Shown: positions 11,890-22,231, numbered from the stretch's first letter. The stretch is DNA of 64,000 nucleotides from Alviniconcha marisindica (GCA_018857735.1 JABMCL010001219.1:62001-126000), one strand, 5' to 3'. Program-made: numbers and translations. Notes: generated from the letters alone by a model not told the origin.

Positions 11890-12602
11890 TTTGCCCTAAT
11901 TTCGATTAGAAGGCAACGGCTCAGGGTCAATCAGGGGATAGAAGTAAACTTTGTTTTGTTTTTATCACCTGACAATATTGCGTTTTGAGCCCTGGTGCGC
12001 ACTTGCTGGATTTTCCGCTTGAGTGCATCCCCTTGTTGGACTCGGTGGCGGGTGGGGACAAAACGTAACGAAACATAACACAACATACAATGGCAACAAA
12101 ACACCAGTCAAAAAAAAGAGTATGCCATGATGATTCAGATACGGATTCAGACAATGAGATGCTCAAAAGTGAAACAAACTGGCCCAGATTTTTGATAGTT
12201 GAGTCGGCGAGCGAAGATCTCCCTCTGCAAAAGTTATCCCCTTTTGCAGTTCAGAAGGGGTTTCAAGCCATTGCTGGAACCTTGAAGAACATTAAAAGAC
12301 TGAGAGATGGCTCCTTCTTGGTGGTGTGCGGCAAAAGGACCCAAGCCCAAAAGCTACTCCGAACAAACAGATTTATTGACAGATCAGTCAAGGTCTCAAT
12401 TCACAAGACCCTGAACTCCTCTCAGGGAGTAATCAGATGTCGGGACCTCGCTGACATGTCGGAGGTTGAGATCCGGGATGAATTGAAAGATCAGGGTGTG
12501 GTTGGGGTGAACTGAGTGACACTGAAGAAGGAGGGGAAGGTGATCCCCACTAACACTCTTTTCTTGACGTTCGGTTCCCCGGAACTCCCAAAAGAGATCA
12601 CA
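11890..12602 (+). pseudogene. Jockey-type LINE, 5' leader and ORF1 fragment
   Basis: From 12090 a 141-codon frame encodes an acidic, lysine-rich N-terminus and then LSPFAVQKGFQAIAGTLKNI (about residues 50-70). It continues with KRLRDGSFLVVCGKRTQAQK, VKVSIHKTLNSSQGVIRCRD and EVEIRDELKDQGVVGV. This is the conserved RNA-binding core of ORF1 proteins of Jockey-type LINEs that are common in molluscan genomes. A stop interrupts the frame at 12513, after which similarity continues (LKKEGKVIPTNTLFLTF). It ends abruptly near 12602, before the CCHC zinc knuckles and all of ORF2. The upstream leader includes TGCATCCCCTTGTTGGACTC, typical of such 5' UTRs. LINEs usually lose the 5' end, so this 3' loss implies a later deletion. 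Confidence 0.75.
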
Positions 12603-13084
12603 GTCGGCTATTACTGCATTTCTTACTGTAGCCTGTGTATTTGATCCTCTGCTCAGCAAAGTGATGTTTGACATAGCACTGTATTGTTCAAGCAAGTCAA
12701 ATATTAACATCCATAAACTCCGTTGTTTTTCTGTATGTGAATATACTTTTGAATAAATATATTCATCCAAATTGTCAATGGTATTGTTTGTATTGTCTGG
12801 GGTGAAACTTTCACTAGTTTCAGTATCTGCAGTGGTCAAATGTCACAGTTGGACACAGAGGGGTTGGTGTAATATTTCAGAGGACAAAGCCATGTTCTCA
12901 GTTTTATTGTTCTGGTAAGAATACCTACAGACAGTACCACCAACAAAACCTTTAGAAGTGCCCAATAACAATTCTCTACTGCACTACTGTCGCAAACCCT
13001 GTGTCTGGTGTGACGATTGACCAGGTCTGATTGGTCAGCTATTTTTATATTGTACTCCTCAGGTATGGCCTAAAACCATTTTTT
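12603..13084. other. No gene recognised
   Basis: Nothing coding was seen between the LINE fragment and the dispersed repeat that follows. Confidence 0.5.
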
Positions 13085-13465
13085 GTAAGAGAAATAATGG
13101 AAGTGCCACAATGTGTGAATGCATCATTATTTCTTGTGCTGTGAATCTTTTTTGGTGAAAAATGTGACATTTTCATGGCTGTCATTTGTGACGGCTATGG
13201 GAAGGTTAGCTGATCAGATATTTCCTTAAAATCGTTCATGATGGAATAAAAAGAGATTTCATGAGAAATTTGCATTTTAGATGCAAAATTTAACAAATGA
13301 TATTTATCGTGTGTTGCTTCCTATTAACAGCTCCAGCTCACATAAGAGTAGATACAAAATAAATTACAGTCATTTCTTCAGGGGTGGTTGACGTGGTGTT
13401 TTAAAAAGGTGTAACATGCAAGCACACAAAAGAACTATTTCTGTTGGTACCACTGACTATACACA
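13085..13465 (+). repeat. Dispersed repeat family E, copy 1
   Basis: Matches the reverse complement of 45960-46500 over most of its length. Shared words include AATGCATCATTATTTCTTG, CATTTTCATGGC, GGGAAGGTTAGC, TGTGTTGCTT(C/G)CTATTAACAG, TTACAGTCATTTCTTCAGG and GGTTGACGTGGTGTTTTA. The copy is shorter internally than its partner. There is no coding capacity; it is probably a non-autonomous element or an old duplicate. Confidence 0.75.
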
Positions 13466-13489
13466 CATGTATATATATATCATGGTGAG

Positions 13490-13812
13490 CCGGTTTGGCC
13501 TAGCGGTAAGGCATTAGGCTGGTAAGCACAAGGACCTTGGTTCGAGTCTGCTTTGGCTCTCCTTTGTCTTCAAAAGTTGTGGTCTGTGGACACTGTCTTG
13601 TGACTTTGTCCCTCACAATTATGGAACATTAAAATGGCTCTCATCGCTGCCCATCTTAATGCAGAAGTCATTCTGGTGGGGACAACCGCGTAGCGATAGG
13701 TATATAATCTCCCCCTTCCCCCACCTCCATACCCCCTTCCCCCCCTTCTCCCCATCCCTAATAAGCCTCATGGTTTCTGTGGACGTTAAGCACCATGTTT
13801 ACTTACTATATA
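13490..13812 (+). mobile_element. tRNA-derived SINE, family S1, copy 1
   Basis: The head carries an A box (TGGCCTAGCGG, 13508-13518) and a B box (GGTTCGAGTC, about 13540-13549), the spacing expected of a RNA polymerase III promoter derived from a tRNA. The body contains GTGGTCTGTGGACACTGTC, AATGGCTCTCATCGCTGCCC and a C-rich stretch. The tail has GCCTCATGGTTTCTGTGGAC and ends in TTTACTTAC before a short TA tract. A full reverse copy lies at 44660-44990, which defines both ends. The acceptor-stem pairing of a functional tRNA is absent. Confidence 0.85.
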
Positions 13813-13834
13813 TATATCTGGAACTTCATTGACT

Positions 13835-14371
13835 TTGAACTTCATTGGATCAGTCCAAAAATGCCACTATCTCTCCAAATATGCCAACCAAAACACTGCT
13901 GTGCGCATGTTCTTTTAAGACTAGATTACTGCAAATCGCTTTTGGCAGGCTGTCCTAAGTATCTTCTTTCTAAACTCCAAAATGTACAGAACAGTGCTGC
14001 AAGACGCACATCTAGAACCACCCATGCCACTCCTATGATTCATTCTCTTCACTAGCCACCTGCTGAGCAGAGGATCAAATACAGAATTGTCTTTGGTTTG
14101 CTTCAAGATCATCTCTCATCAACCCTCCATCTACCTTGCAGAACTTCTTCACCTTTACATTTCTTCCCAGCAGACACCTGAGTGTTTAGAATATCATCCT
14201 TCCACACAAAGTCCAGTGGTCAGAGCTCTTTCTCTTACCAGGCTCCAACTACCTGGAACCAACTCCTTGTTTCTGTCCATCGTGTTACCTCTTTCAGTTC
14301 TTTAAAATCTTCCTTGAAAACCTTTCTTGTTTTAAAAATCTTTCCTGCAGTCCCATTGCACTGAAATATGA

Positions 14372-14436
<65 letters not shown>

Positions 14437-14557
14437 CACATTGGATCTTTGTTGTCAAAATATGTACATTTGCAAAATTTGGAAGCACTTAGGTGAAGCT
14501 CTCTTAAGTCTCTAAGTTGAGGTGAAGCTCTCTAAGTCTAAGAACACATTATTATTA
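13835..14557 (+). pseudogene. L2-clade LINE, 3' end of reverse transcriptase ORF and tail
   Basis: A broken reading spread over three frames shows the C-terminal hallmarks of L2-type ORF2. These are LRLDYCKSLLAGCPKYLL and LQNVQNSAARR, then PAEQRIKYRIVFGLL, then LTRLQLPGTNSLF/APTTWNQLLVSV and SLKSSLKTFLV. After the ORF comes a (TG)n tract (14371-14430), then TTTGGAAGCACTTAGG and an ATT-rich terminus near 14548. The element is 5' truncated, with several stops and frameshifts. A local duplication of GGTGAAGCTCTCT...AAGTCT lies in the tail. Confidence 0.8.
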
Positions 14558-15479
14558 AGTGAGATGCTGGATAATGCAGTCCCTCATTGATTTTCCTATT
14601 TCATGGGTGCATGAAATAAGGCTTAGGGCCTGTTTATACTTTCAATGCACTTGTACGCCAACCAGTGTAAGGCAGCCACCTGCTTGACACTGTCCAAATA
14701 TAAACTGTCCACTGCATGTCTGGTCACCGTCTACAGGTATCATGCTTAAATCCATCCCACAAGCTCATTGTCCTGTTTGCATGGAAAACTTAGATCAAAT
14801 TCATAACATTTTGGTCAGACCAAGTGCTTACATATTTGTTTTGGGATAGAATAGTTGCAAAATGTATTTTGTTTGTTTGAATAAATGACTGAACAGTATG
14901 CAAAAAGCAGTACCTTGGAAAAAGTGCTGGTTTCTGAAAATGTTCATTTTATATTGGTGAAAAGTGGATTTTTGCTGGTGGCATGCCAAAAAAGAAGGGA
15001 CTTCTGAATCCCTGGAAACTGCCTGATGGCACAAACTGTCTGCTTGTTGATAGACCAGCATTTTCTATACCTCTTGTTTTCAACCAACATAAGTAAACAA
15101 TACAATTTTTTTGTTATTTTGTTAAAGAGAACTGTATTATTCATAGTAAATTTTTATGCATAAAACAAAAAAATGTCTTTTAGGTCACTCAAATTCCACA
15201 ATAAAGAGGACAAGTAGACAGTTCAACACAAGAAAGGTAAGAGTATTCAGATAAAACAGAGTAAAACATAGTAAAACACCATAAAACATCGCTTCTGATA
15301 TCAATTAAGTGCACAGACATTACTCATTCCTACCCTCCACTGCCTTTACATTCACAGCCAAAATAATGCCCACACACCCACAAACACAGTCACACTTACA
15401 CCCACATTAAAAATTTCACATCGCCCACCTACATCCAAGCATACACATGCACACACACACACACACCTAACTATCCATT
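14558..15479. other. No gene recognised
   Basis: AT-rich sequence. A small degenerate array of (A/C)AAAACATAGTAAAACA-like words lies near 15250-15290. Confidence 0.5.
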
Positions 15480-15661
15480 TTTGAACATAATAATAAAGAA
15501 TTCTTATAAAGCGCTGTTCTCTAACCAGAGTTATGACAAAAACCACATTAACATATATTTCAAACAAACAGAATCTTAAATACTGTAGTCAACCATTATC
15601 ACCTATTATTAGTATTAAACAATAACCATGTTACACACACATACCACACAAGTGATCGCAC
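15480..15661 (-). mobile_element. L2-type LINE 3' tail, part separated by a hAT insertion
   Basis: Reverse complement of the tail at 34750-34920. The shared words are AATTCTTATAAAGCGCTGTT, CTAACCAGAGTTA, TATTAGTATTAAACAATAAC and CATGTTAC. On the minus strand it ends in the usual AGCGCTTTATAAGAAT...ATTATT terminus. The matching upstream part of the same LINE resumes at 18386. Confidence 0.8.
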
Positions 15662-18385
15662 TAGGTTTTTGGAAAACCGGTCCCATCAGCTTTTATCCCA
15701 GGTCTTTACCCAACAGCTGAGTTCAAAACCGGCCCCAGTGAAGCAAATCTAGTGGAACCCAAACTAGACAGATCTAAAGGATAAATGAAAACTGGCAAAC
15801 TGGGATCATTAATTAGACATATATCTAGATTCTATATATATATATATAAGATAGCAATGGCTTGCTTACCTCCCTATTTCCTGTGCATTTTCATGGAGAG
15901 AAAAAGAAGAAAAAAGATCACTGGCGGCACCAACATCAAAGTCTGTCACATTTTTTCCATGACTGTTCAGCATCATTACTCTTGTAACACGCTCCTCTCT
16001 GAGTCGATTTCGGCCATCAATTTTGTTCATGTTCTGGATGCTGAACCCTCTTTCTGCAGGCACACTGGTCATGGGAATCACCATGGCAATTTTTGCTAGC
16101 ACAACGAAGTCCAGGAATTATGCTGCCAGATTCCTGATGACAATGTGACATGACATGACAAAACTGTCATCACCACCGTAACCACTCTGAGTACGTTTGA
16201 ACTGATCAGAGTCATTTTGCGCTCTCGGTCCATTGATGATTGTTGCATAGTGACGAGTAAGCATTGTCAGGTCTCTTGTTGCGTATGCATCTAGAGGTCC
16301 AGGAGGATTGCTGGGTGGATACCTCTGTCTGTCAAGCACATTGGCCAAAGCTGACACTATGCTAAGCTGATCGTCAGGAAAGCGTTTTGTCAGAACCTGA
16401 ATCAGCTGTTCAGTAAACGCTGTCCGAGCTTGCTGAAATACAGGTTGTCTGTCACAATGCATAAGCTTGACCGTTTGAAACACGCTGCCATCCCATGTCA
16501 CTGTTGTTGAAAAGTCCTGTTCATTATGGCCAGGGGTTGTGAGAAGACTCTGCAAACTTGCTTTCATACTGTCCACAACTGGCTGAATATCTGAGAGATT
16601 CACAGCCTCTCGCTGGAAAGTCAAGTTCAGTTTTTCCATGATTGGTATGACATCTGAAAGCATGTATGTCATTGTAACAAATGCAAACATTTTGCATTTA
16701 CAGCTCGGGTTCATGGCTGCTGTGAGATTGTTTCTCTGTGCTTCTTCCTCCAGTTCCAATGCTGGGTACACACTTTCACAGCTTTGACAGCTTTTCCTAG
16801 ACTAAGCCACTGGATGCAGATAGGATGTTTCAGACACAGCTATTGTGACTGGTCCAAAGCATCACACATCTCCTTCAGATGATATGTTCTGTCACCAGGG
16901 GCCTTGTAGAGCTTGCTACACCTTCCGTTGCATCTTTTGTTGCCAAAGCGACACAGTGAGCTGCACAGTGAATGTGCACCAGCACGGGCAGTCGACCTTT
17001 CAGTTGTACACCAACACCATTGTGTCGACCTGTCATCACTTATGCTCCGTCTGACCCAAGTCCGACCACCTGCCTATCTGCAATCGACCACTCCTCCAGA
17101 ACTTTTACCAACATTTCAAAAAACACTCAGCGGTTACATTGTCAATTGTGTAATTTGCCAGAAAAATGGTTTCAACAATACCATTGTTCTCTACACGTGC
17201 ATACATGATCAGTTTGTTGTCAAGAGTACAATTCAATGTTTCATTGATGATTGTACCCACAAAGTCACTCTTCTCGATTTTTTTCTTTCTCCATTTCCTC
17301 TTTTGTGACATCCACAAGGCACTGCTCCATCTACGACACTCCATTCATCTTTTGAAGTTCAAGAAGCGATCCAAAATTATTGGCAGGGATATTGCTTTGC
17401 ACGATACAGGGAACAGTCCGTAACTGGGTTTGCAGGCATTCTTTCTCACTAGCACAGGCTGACTCAGAATGTGGAACCATGGAGGTTTGTTTTGACGTAG
17501 TGGTCACTGCTGCTTTGTGAGATACGGACTTGGCGTGTTCTGCGAGAGCCGAGTATTGATAGTTCTTTGAGCCCCTAGTGAAGCCATTTTTCTGCTTAGT
17601 TTTCTGACAAATAATGCAGAGCATTGTCAGTTGCTGGTCTGTTTCTAGCTAGCTGAAATCTTTCAACCAACCCTCACGAAATTTGCCATGCCCGCATTTT
17701 TTGCTTGGTGTCTCTGGGCATGTCTCATGAATAACAGGCTGTTGTTCCTCTGTGGTACTGGTAGACGGTCTGGCTTCGCCTTGCGAATCAGTATCAGAAC
17801 CAGCAGAAGATCCTACTCTTCTTGAAATTTTTTTAAAACAGTGACTGTTGTCCTTTTCTTGCCATTGCAATCCACTGATAAATCTGCCTGATTATGTTGC
17901 AGACTGCTAGGCCCTATTATCATTCTCATTGGGGAAACAATGTAGCAAACGGTCCTGAGGTTGGCCCACCAAGACGTGATCCATGAACTAGCGAGTAAAA
18001 CGCAACTACAAATGCAATTATTAGGAAATACGCGCTCTTCTGCTAGTTAGTGCCCTGACTGCTATGGCACTGGTGGGAACTCGCCAGTTAAGCGCAACCA
18101 CTATGCAGTTGCTCTCGCTCTGCTGCTTTGTCACCCGGCTATGCCACTCACCACTGTGGTGACAGCAAGGTTTGAGATAAAGCAAGCCATCACTGTACCG
18201 TGTCTACTGTCTAGCGGTTGTCAATTTAAAAAAAATAATATATATATATTTATTTAGGAACGCAGATCTGTAACCAGTTCATGTCAAATATAACCAGTCC
18301 CTGGGACTGGCAGCTTAAAAAAAATCTGGTATTCTCTTTTCATAAACGGAATTTTACTGGTAATTACCGGTTATCGCAAACCCTG
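15662..18385 (-). mobile_element. hAT-like DNA transposon inserted in a LINE
   Basis: The interval between the two LINE halves holds the decayed hAT transposase. Its ends are imperfect inverted repeats: TAGGTTTTTGGAAAACCGG at the left, and CAGGGTTTGCGATAACCGG as the complement of the right end. The uninterrupted LINE at about 34640-34655 allows placement of the target near GCAC, present at both borders (15658-15661, 18386-18389). A clean 8-bp duplication cannot be shown, so the exact ends are uncertain. The central ~400 bp to the right of the transposase has no features. Confidence 0.75.
15866..17870 (-). pseudogene. hAT transposase, ZNF862-like, broken
   Basis: Read right to left, the frames give these parts. 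First is a K-F-R-E-x-W-L-K-D-F motif (KFREGWLKDFS, about 17650). Next is a zinc-finger-like segment with CIICQKTKQKNG and HAKSVSHKAA (17331-17624). Then come SDFVGTIINETLNC and MYARVENNGIVETIF (17105-17344). Then GSDGA, a stop, and VMTGRHNGVGVQLKGRLPV with HIHCAAHCVALATKDA (about 16860-17050). A 217-codon helical segment follows (16118-16771). Last is the hAT dimerisation motif VIPMTSVPAERGFSIQNMN (about 16040-16100). This order matches hAT transposases related to vertebrate ZNF862-type domesticated proteins. At least three frame breaks and in-frame stops make it non-functional. Confidence 0.85.
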
Positions 18386-18702
18386 GCACATCAATCTCCG
18401 CTTGTCCACTCAGATACAAAAATTACTAAATAATCAGTACTCTTTCCTATATCTCTCATGCTCCCTCTACCCCCCCCCCCCCCCCCCCCCCCACCGCTGC
18501 TCCTTATTCATGTGCATCCATCTACATTCAACAACCACACATAGACACACCTTTTTTTTCCAGACAAAATACTAGATTCTACTGGAAAGCCTGGGAAAAC
18601 AAGAAGGTTTTTAGGTGAGATTTGAACTGGGATAATGTTGGTACATTTCTTAGAGTGGCCGGCAGTGAGTTCCAGAGAGATGGTGCCATGAAATACCATC
18701 AT
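18386..18702 (-). pseudogene. L2-type LINE, end of reverse transcriptase ORF (5' truncated)
   Basis: The minus-strand reading GTISLELTAGHSKKCTNIIP with QISPKNLLVFPGFPVESS is a shifted-frame form of the L2 C-terminus (W-N-S-L-P then F-K-S-x-L-K-T-F). It is nearly identical to the plus-strand copy at 34380-34510. A poly-C tract (about 18470-18492) sits where that copy has other 3' UTR sequence. At the left edge GCACATCAATCTCCGC lines up with 34630-34655. The LINE then continues at 15661 on the far side of the hAT element. Confidence 0.8.
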
Positions 18703-18861
18703 AATCCATATTAATCACAATATGAATACCATCAGCCTACAATCACAGCAGTTATATCAATATAATGATTACTATCGTAATCCATATTAAAATCATAATA
18801 TTAATACCATCAGCCTACGATCACAGCAGTTGTCATAGAAGTATAATTATTGAAGCCAGCA

Positions 18862-18892
18862 CCCCCCCCCCCCCCACACACACACACACACA
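18862..18892. repeat. Poly-C and (CA)n tract
   Basis: Poly-C followed by CA repeats. Just before it, a ~70 bp segment with TATTAATACCATCAGCCTAC is duplicated (about 18705-18760 and 18775-18835). Confidence 0.85.
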
Positions 18893-19601
18893 AACACATA
18901 TCGACACACATGCACACCCACTGGCTGGCACCCACACATATCCATCAGTCACAGTACAAATTATACAATCCATGTTAATCATAACAATGAAATCACTGAT
19001 CAAACGCCCCTCATGGCAATAACTATATAGAAACACCAAGCCCCCCAACCCCTGCCCCTCCTCAGCCCACACACACTATGACAGTTATTTATCAAACTAG
19101 TTTACCACATTTAACACTTTCTCCTTCTTTTGTTCAGCTTTCACAAATGCATAGTACCACACTTATAACACCCACCATCTTATATCTACCCATCTACACG
19201 CATATGTAGAAAACAAAACCTATAAGAAAACAAAAAGCTAGTGATACTACACATACAATATGATACTAATTACACACACCCATACACAGATAGATTCAAA
19301 ACTAAACAAAAACAAAAAAACTAATACTAATAACAGCAACAACAATCATAATAGTAACAAGAAGTGATAACAGTAATACATACAATATACTAATATCAGC
19401 GGAAGGTCAAAACAGTCATAACCACCATCCTAGCAATTGTCACCCTCACACACACTAACAAATTTATATAGTCGCATCAAGAGTAAATACAGAATATCAC
19501 TCATGTTTATATGTAGGTGTACATACATGTGCATATACTGTTAAACAAAGTTAAAAGATGATTTTTTTGTGTGCACAGTACAGAGTAAAAATAAATATCC
19601 A

Positions 19602-19823
19602 TTAACCCCTTCACTGCCGGAGCCTGTAATATTTCTGGGCTGAAAGATGCATGAACACACCTACAAGCAGTATATTTTCCAGTCCTATAACACATCTACT
19701 TTCAATGCTATGCATTTTGATGAAAATCCTTTCACATGCCAGTACGAAAAAGGGCTTAAGGGTTTCAGATTTTGCGCTTTCATTGGTCATTTTTAAGTGA
19801 CTTCATGGCAGTGAAGGAGTTCA
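19602..19823. mobile_element. piggyBac-like MITE (TTAA)
   Basis: TTAA at 19602-19605 precedes CCCCTTCACTGCC. The right end carries the inverted copy GGCAGTGAAGGAG (19807-19819), followed by TTCA in place of TTAA. The ~200 bp core has no coding capacity. CCCTTCACTGCC-type termini with TTAA targets fit a non-autonomous piggyBac-like family; the assignment is inference from termini alone. Confidence 0.6.
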
Positions 19824-19839
19824 GAGAACTCCTGGCTCT

Positions 19840-19959
19840 TTAAAAACAATCTCCAGCATGCACCTGCATCAGTGCAGTCTTGAAAAACATTAGCATAAGT
19901 GCAGTTATAAATTCCTTTCTTTTGGAACACATGCATGCATGCACACACACATGCACATG
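19840..19959 (-). other. Possible 3' end of the CR1/Rex1-like LINE, separated by the Gypsy insertion
   Basis: The LINE on the minus strand at 26941-28640 runs straight up to the Gypsy border (CACAC at 26936-26940). The other border has CACAC at 19960-19964. The sequence below it is the natural position for the LINE's 3' UTR. No diagnostic motif proves it. Confidence 0.3.
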
Positions 19960-19964
19960 CACAC

Positions 19965-20237
19965 TGTAATATTCACTGGTTAGTAGTTGGAGCAGAGGAG
20001 TCAGACAAGTGCAGTTTTGCAAGCCAACTTTATTCTCTCTTAAGCCCGTTAATCTGTCCCAAGTAATAATAATAATAATAATGTACATTTATCATGCGCT
20101 CATCAATGCCCTGAGCACTCACATAATACATATTAACCTAAATATGATATTCTATACACATGTAAAGCATAGTCCTACCAAAACAATTTACATAAAGTAT
20201 TATTAAAAAACAAAACAAAACAAAAAAACACGCACTA

Positions 20238-20322
<85 letters not shown>

Positions 20323-20923
20323 ACTGTAGCAGAAACTGGGTACTGATATTAGTTAGGATGGAAATACTGGGGAGAAGAGGAATGGTTTTCAGTTTGGCTT
20401 TAAAAGATGACTGGGTTGAGCAGTGTCTAAGGTCTTGTGGGAGTGAATTCCAAATGTGGGGTCCAAAGCAAGAGAAGGTGCAAAAGCCTTGAGTCTTGCG
20501 TTTGTATTGTTGGATTTCCAGCATGCGGGTGTCAGAAGAAGAGCATAGTGTACAGAGTGTAGACATGCAACAGTTCAGAGAGGTAAGCAGGACCAGAACC
20601 ATTTATAGCACTGAAACACATACAAGCGACTTAATACGTTCTGAAATGGGAAGCCAATGCAGTTTTTCCAGGAGAGGTGTTGAGTGGTGGTGACGGGGTG
20701 CCAAGTGAACAAGTCTTGCAGTAAAGTTCTGAATTTTCTGGAGAGGTTGGATGACAGAATTAGGTGTACTCATGAGGAGACAGTTGCAGTAGTCAAGCCG
20801 TGAGAGGATATAGGAAGTAACAAGAGTAAGTGGGAGTTGTTTCCTTTTGGTTGTCTGCTACAGTACTGGGAAATCTTATAAGCAATAACCAGTAACAAAT
20901 AGTTACAGCTAACTAACCCAACA
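19965..20923 (-). repeat. Gypsy 3' LTR, split by a LINE
   Basis: The two LTR halves are 19965 to about 20065 and about 20816-20923. Both match the intact LTR at 26743-26935 (for example TTTTGCAAGCCAACTTTATT and AACAATAACCAGTAACAAAT with one change). The intervening ~750 bp is the L2 fragment. Confidence 0.85.
20064..20815 (-). pseudogene. L2-clade LINE 3' end inserted in the Gypsy LTR
   Basis: On the minus strand the reading begins YILSRLDYCNCLLMS, then PLQKIQNFTARLVH and LLEKLHWLPISERIKSLV. After one stop it resumes as TRMLEIQQYKRKTQG, GPHIWNSLPQDLRHC and SSFKAKLKTIPLLP. These are the standard L2 C-terminal motifs. A long (TG)n tract follows immediately (20240-20320). The UTR then ends in GAGCGCATGATAAATGTAC and an (ATT)n terminus at 20064-20082. 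The 5' truncation is close to 20812, so about 0.75 kb was inserted. Confidence 0.85.
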
Positions 20924-20934
20924 TCTCCCCTTTC
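20924..20934 (-). other. Gypsy polypurine tract
   Basis: On the element strand GAAAGGGGAGA lies directly before the 3' LTR start TGTTGGG. This is the expected position of the plus-strand primer. Confidence 0.8.
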
Positions 20935-21690
20935 AAATTTTGATTACAAATTTTTAAGTGAATTCCAGCAGATCTTATCCATGTTCTTCCCTGTCATTTC
21001 TTTCTTTTACAAGACTTCTTTTTCTTCTTCTTCTAGCAACCCATACCGATAAACATACGTAATTTCAATGGTCATAATGACAATCAATCATGATCTTTAG
21101 ATACTGCAATAGCCTACTGATCAGCCAATGCAACAACTCTTACCAAATGCAAAATCATACATTGCAATGCAAATAGCCTTTCTAAAGAATTTTTCACCAT
21201 TTACTGCATTTTACTATAAAACTGTTACACCAGCAATAAACAAAACTGTAATATTTCCACAATAATGTTTTCTTTTTTGTTTTGTTTTGCCTTTATTAAA
21301 GGACTCCTTTTACCCACATGCTTGCAGAAATATTTTTATATATTTATGTTGCCAATATTAAAGGACTTTTCTTAATGTTGCCTGTATTAAAGGACTTTCA
21401 GATTGCCTGTATTAAAGGACCGAGTATTAATGCTGCCTGTAATAAAGGACTTTGACTAGATACATTGAAACTTCAAGAATCACACAAACACAACAATCAA
21501 AGGCATTCCTAAAGTCTATTGAGTGAACAGTAGGCTCTATGAAGATGTTTGATTTCAAATACAAACAAATTATACTAATAGCCCTGTAGCACCAAACATA
21601 GGAATGCTATAATGGAATCATTACACGCTACTGAGGAAAAGAGAAAAAAATGTGAACTTCACCCCCTACATGTCTAGCCTGCTGGGTTGC
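20935..21690 (-). other. Gypsy region between pol and the 3' LTR
   Basis: AT-rich, non-coding. It contains four or five short repeats of the word (T)ATTAAAGGAC (21295-21450) spaced by 20-60 bp, with the shared context TGCCTGTATTAAAGGAC. No env-like frame is present. Confidence 0.6.
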
Positions 21691-21961
21691 TTAAAGGAAA
21701 AGTCCAAGGTTTTTGAGTATACAAAGTGACCATTGAAATGATTGACAAATGAGACTAGTTTCAGATTTAATGAAATAAAAAATGTTTAAGTAGGTTTTTA
21801 ATCAATTTTATTTTCTGTAGGCTGGCCAAGACTACAGTCTCAGGTTCCCCATCAGTCACGTGACTTTCTCAGAAGTGATGTCAGTCTGGGGAGTCAGTGG
21901 GGTTGCCATCTTAGATTGTTCATTGAATGTGTATGCATGTGGTCGACAAAAAGCTCCAACC

Positions 21962-22231
21962 ATGCCAGCCTACTGTGTTGCAGCAAACAGTAACGATTCA
22001 CAAGCAACCCAAAACATAACTATGCACAAGTTCCCGCAGAATCAACCCTCTGTGGGGCAAAAATGGATCAAATTTGTGCATTTCAAACGAGCTGACTTTG
22101 ATGCTGCACCTTATCACGCCCATTTGTGTAACAAACACTTTGCTGAGTGTGATTTTGCAAACCTTATTGAATACCACATATCAAAGAGGAATTTGAAGCC
22201 AACAGCATTTCCTTCTGTGCAAAAACCATGA
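21962..22231 (+). pseudogene. THAP zinc-finger domain protein, element-encoded (copy A)
   Basis: From MPAYCVAANSNDS the frame shows the THAP order: N-terminal Cys, HKFPQN, KWIKFVHFKRADF, then HAHLCNKHFAECDF and KRNLKPTAFPSV, the last being the usual A-x-P-S box. THAP domains bind DNA through a C-x(2-4)-C-x(n)-C-x2-H zinc centre. Here the second Cys is Ser (codon AGT), while copies B and C have Cys (NCNNS). The zinc centre of this copy is therefore probably lost. The frame is open upstream to 21860, but the conserved Met is at 21962. The protein stops at 22229-22231 after 89 codons, so it is either a one-domain protein or a first exon. Confidence 0.75.

Noticed and set aside
13490..13560. tRNA gene
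   Set aside because: The A and B boxes are present but acceptor stem pairing is absent, and a 300 bp body follows that is repeated elsewhere. It is a SINE.
21860..22231. THAP frame as a host gene
   Set aside because: It lies inside a TTAA-bounded element, has two further copies in the window, and its neighbours are transposon remnants.
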